NCBI GenBank assembly: GCA_039105265.1
Contig: JAPFFF010000021.1
Location: 2,604,001-2,668,000 of the forward strand
DNA from: Tritrichomonas musculus
Lineage: Eukaryota; Parabasalia; Tritrichomonadida; Tritrichomonadidae
Direction: 5' to 3'
Length of the DNA: 64,000 nucleotides
Under the pieces are notes generated by a model. It was given only the letters and a program-made list of their open reading frames with translations, was not told where the DNA came from and ran no database searches. The position numbers and the translations under genes were made by a program. Shown here in pieces: positions 62,228-64,000 of this stretch; positions within the stretch are counted from its first letter, which is position 1; each line of letters begins with the position of its first letter.

Positions 62228-63775
62228 TTATTTATATACAACATCTGTTTCTAATTCATTGTTTTGAAGTTCTCGAAGTATTCTCTTTCTAATATCTGGC
62301 ATATTGCGTTGTTTAAACTTACCATTTCCTTCATGCAAAAAGGTACGACAAGATTCCATTAGAAACACTCCACAATCCTTGTTATTCCTTTGACTAGGTA
62401 CATCATAATATTTTGCTTTTAACTTACCTGTTCCTGAAATATTGATCCACTTATTAAGTGTCTTTACCTCTGGTGCCATTGACTTATTCTCAGAGTCATA
62501 GCATTCGATTATTTTCTTTGAATATCGAACAATACATAAAACCCAATGTTCTCCATCTGAACAAATGGGGACAAATACTTTATCGAAATGTGAAAATGAC
62601 TGTTTACCTGAGATAGGACTTTTCATCAGTTCATGTATTTTTTCCATATCATTAGTCTCATATGCTCTAGAAAGGAGGGTATAAAATGCAGTAGGTAAAA
62701 CCAATATTTTCTTTTTATCAAACTCTGCCTCATTTTGACCAGGTTGTTTATTCAATCTCTTTCCTTTGTTATATAGAAGTTTCAAGTAGTCATCAATAAC
62801 ATCTTCTTCTATATTTTCATCATTGACTAAACTCCTCCAATCATGAATTTTATGACGTCTTTGGTCTACTGTATACTCTCCTGTCTTCTGTGGTGTCATA
62901 CGGGGTTCTCTTGGAGGAGGACTAGTACCTCGAGAGGTATGCGATGATGGAAACTGTGGAGGTGGTGATGAAGGAGGAGGAGGTGGTGGAGGTGGAGGTG
63001 AAGGTGAACGAGGTCGTTTTGATTTTGTCTTAGGTTGTTTTGATTTTTTCTTAGGTCTATCATCCTCGTCTAAATTTGTACTACTTTGAAGTAAAAGTTG
63101 AATTCTGTTTTGATTTTGGTCCCTTGTTGGTGGCTCAACATTTGTGGGTCGGTTCCTACCGATTTTCCTAAGGTTAAGATGATAATCATTTCGATTTAAA
63201 GTTGGAGGTCTGGGTAATGGAGCCAATTCTGGTATATCATCTGTTTGAATACCTCTAGTTTTATATTCTTTCTTATCACTTTTCAATGTTCTTTCTTTCA
63301 TCTGCTCTCTCAGTTCTCTAGCTGCTTGTTTTTCCTCCTCAGTCTTCATTCGAGATATCCTTATGTTGATAATATCATAATGTAATTTTATCTCTGTTAA
63401 TATACCTGTTGTTGATTCCTGGAGAGTATATTGATATGGCTTTAATACTGTTATGTAATGTCCATGTTCATCTTTATCATCTTGATTTTTCTTAATTGCA
63501 AAAACACAACCTGTAAATTTTGCTTTTGGTCTCTCTCTCTTGAGTCTATTAGCAAATTCAAGTACGTCTTTAAAAGCTATACTAGTATTTAAATATGTCT
63601 CATATAATTTTTGTAGATTTATTTGATTATTAGAGAACTTCCATATAGTTTGACCCAAACCTCTTGTTAATCTTGCAACATCTCTATCAACTAGTTTAGG
63701 TCGAAATTTAAAAGTACATTGTAGTAGTTGTATTTTATTGTTAGGTTTAGTTTGTGTGCCTTTATCACTTGTCAT
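62228..63775 (-). CDS. C48/Ulp1-type cysteine protease protein, unit 3
   Basis: Protein sequence identical to the copies in units 1 and 2. Confidence 0.8.
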   Translation of the reverse strand: MTSDKGTQTKPNNKIQLLQCTFKFRPKLVDRDVARLTRGLGQTIWKFSNNQINLQKLYETYLNTSIAFKDVLEFANRLKRERPKAKFTGCVFAIKKNQDDKDEHGHYITVLKPYQYTLQESTTGILTEIKLHYDIINIRISRMKTEEEKQAARELREQMKERTLKSDKKEYKTRGIQTDDIPELAPLPRPPTLNRNDYHLNLRKIGRNRPTNVEPPTRDQNQNRIQLLLQSSTNLDEDDRPKKKSKQPKTKSKRPRSPSPPPPPPPPPSSPPPQFPSSHTSRGTSPPPREPRMTPQKTGEYTVDQRRHKIHDWRSLVNDENIEEDVIDDYLKLLYNKGKRLNKQPGQNEAEFDKKKILVLPTAFYTLLSRAYETNDMEKIHELMKSPISGKQSFSHFDKVFVPICSDGEHWVLCIVRYSKKIIECYDSENKSMAPEVKTLNKWINISGTGKLKAKYYDVPSQRNNKDCGVFLMESCRTFLHEGNGKFKQRNMPDIRKRILRELQNNELETDVVYK

Positions 63776-63790
63776 TTTTATCATTATAAA

Positions 63791-64000
63791 ATGTCTCAAT
63801 CAGACCGTATGTATATCCTCGTTAGAATTCTATCGAACATCCATGAATATAATGTAGAGAGTGATGAAACTAGAAGAAAAAAATTGATGAAGACTATAAA
63901 AGAATTATCAGCTCAGTATTTCAAACCTGAACATCTTCAAATAATGAGGATAGATAATGATGTTGATTTTTTAGGTCGAATTGAACACTTTGCTTTGGAG
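63791..64000 (+). CDS. 83-residue helical protein, unit 3 (partial)
   Basis: The first 70 codons match the unit 1 and 2 copies; the window ends inside the gene. Confidence 0.5.
   Translation, partial: MSQSDRMYILVRILSNIHEYNVESDETRRKKLMKTIKELSAQYFKPEHLQIMRIDNDVDFLGRIEHFALE

Larger units (their letters stand above)
61414..64000. repeat. Tandem array unit 3 (partial, 2,587 bp in window)
   Basis: Continues the array to the window edge with the same sequence; the array extends beyond. Confidence 0.95.
62228..64000. mobile_element. Polinton/Maverick-like gene block, unit 3 (cut by window end)
   Basis: Same order as units 1 and 2 up to the window edge; only the C48 gene is complete here. Confidence 0.65.

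Overview
This window looks like nuclear DNA of a parabasalid protist, most likely a Tritrichomonas relative (T. foetus or T. musculus type). The clues are the very AT-rich spacers, intron-free genes on both strands, BspA-like leucine-rich repeat proteins joined to trichomonad ankyrin-type N-termini, a multi-domain TKL-like kinase ending in Sel1-type repeats, an R2R3 Myb protein, mariner/Tc1/hAT relics and Polinton/Maverick-like DNA. The genus is inferred from gene content; nothing was searched.

Layout. 1-20 kb: three loci of one ankyrin/BspA family in three states (split by a frameshift at 1795-5197, heavily decayed on the minus strand at 11034-15038, intact at 17330-19393). Among them lie tRNA-Leu(AAG), tRNA-Lys(CTT), a flavodoxin-like protein, a 365-bp element with inverted ends, and phosphomannose isomerase. 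19.7-25.2 kb: a small protein like bacterial Imm5-type immunity proteins, a 489-residue coiled-coil protein, and a Myb protein. 26.1-36.3 kb: a transposon graveyard holding a 2.8-kb element with 111-bp terminal inverted repeats, a hAT relic, mariner and Tc1 relics, a mariner with both ends preserved lying between inverted palindromic units, and one copy of an 820-bp dispersed repeat. 36.4-51 kb: three large host genes, namely a 2115-residue protein with five kinase-like domains, a 1400-residue type I membrane protein with thioredoxin-like and CAP-like parts, and a 707-residue low-complexity protein. The 820-bp repeat recurs at 51.7 kb.

53-64 kb: the most unusual part. A roughly 4,012-bp unit is repeated head to tail at least 2.6 times, running past the window end. 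Each unit joins the 5' part of a mariner transposase gene to a compact, virus-like gene block: a C48-type cysteine protease protein, an 83-residue protein, an HNH nuclease, two more small proteins, a hairpin minisatellite, a T-rich tract, and a terminus beginning AGTAGTATA that resembles the start of the 26-kb element. The leftmost unit keeps a full-length mariner transposase with all three catalytic-region motifs. The near-identity of the units points to very recent amplification or an assembly effect; long reads would tell which.

How the genes work together: the host genes appear functionally unlinked (sugar metabolism, signalling, surface, transcription). The accessory stretches are dominated by nested mobile elements and by recurring short palindromes built on an ACTTTTTGAA core.
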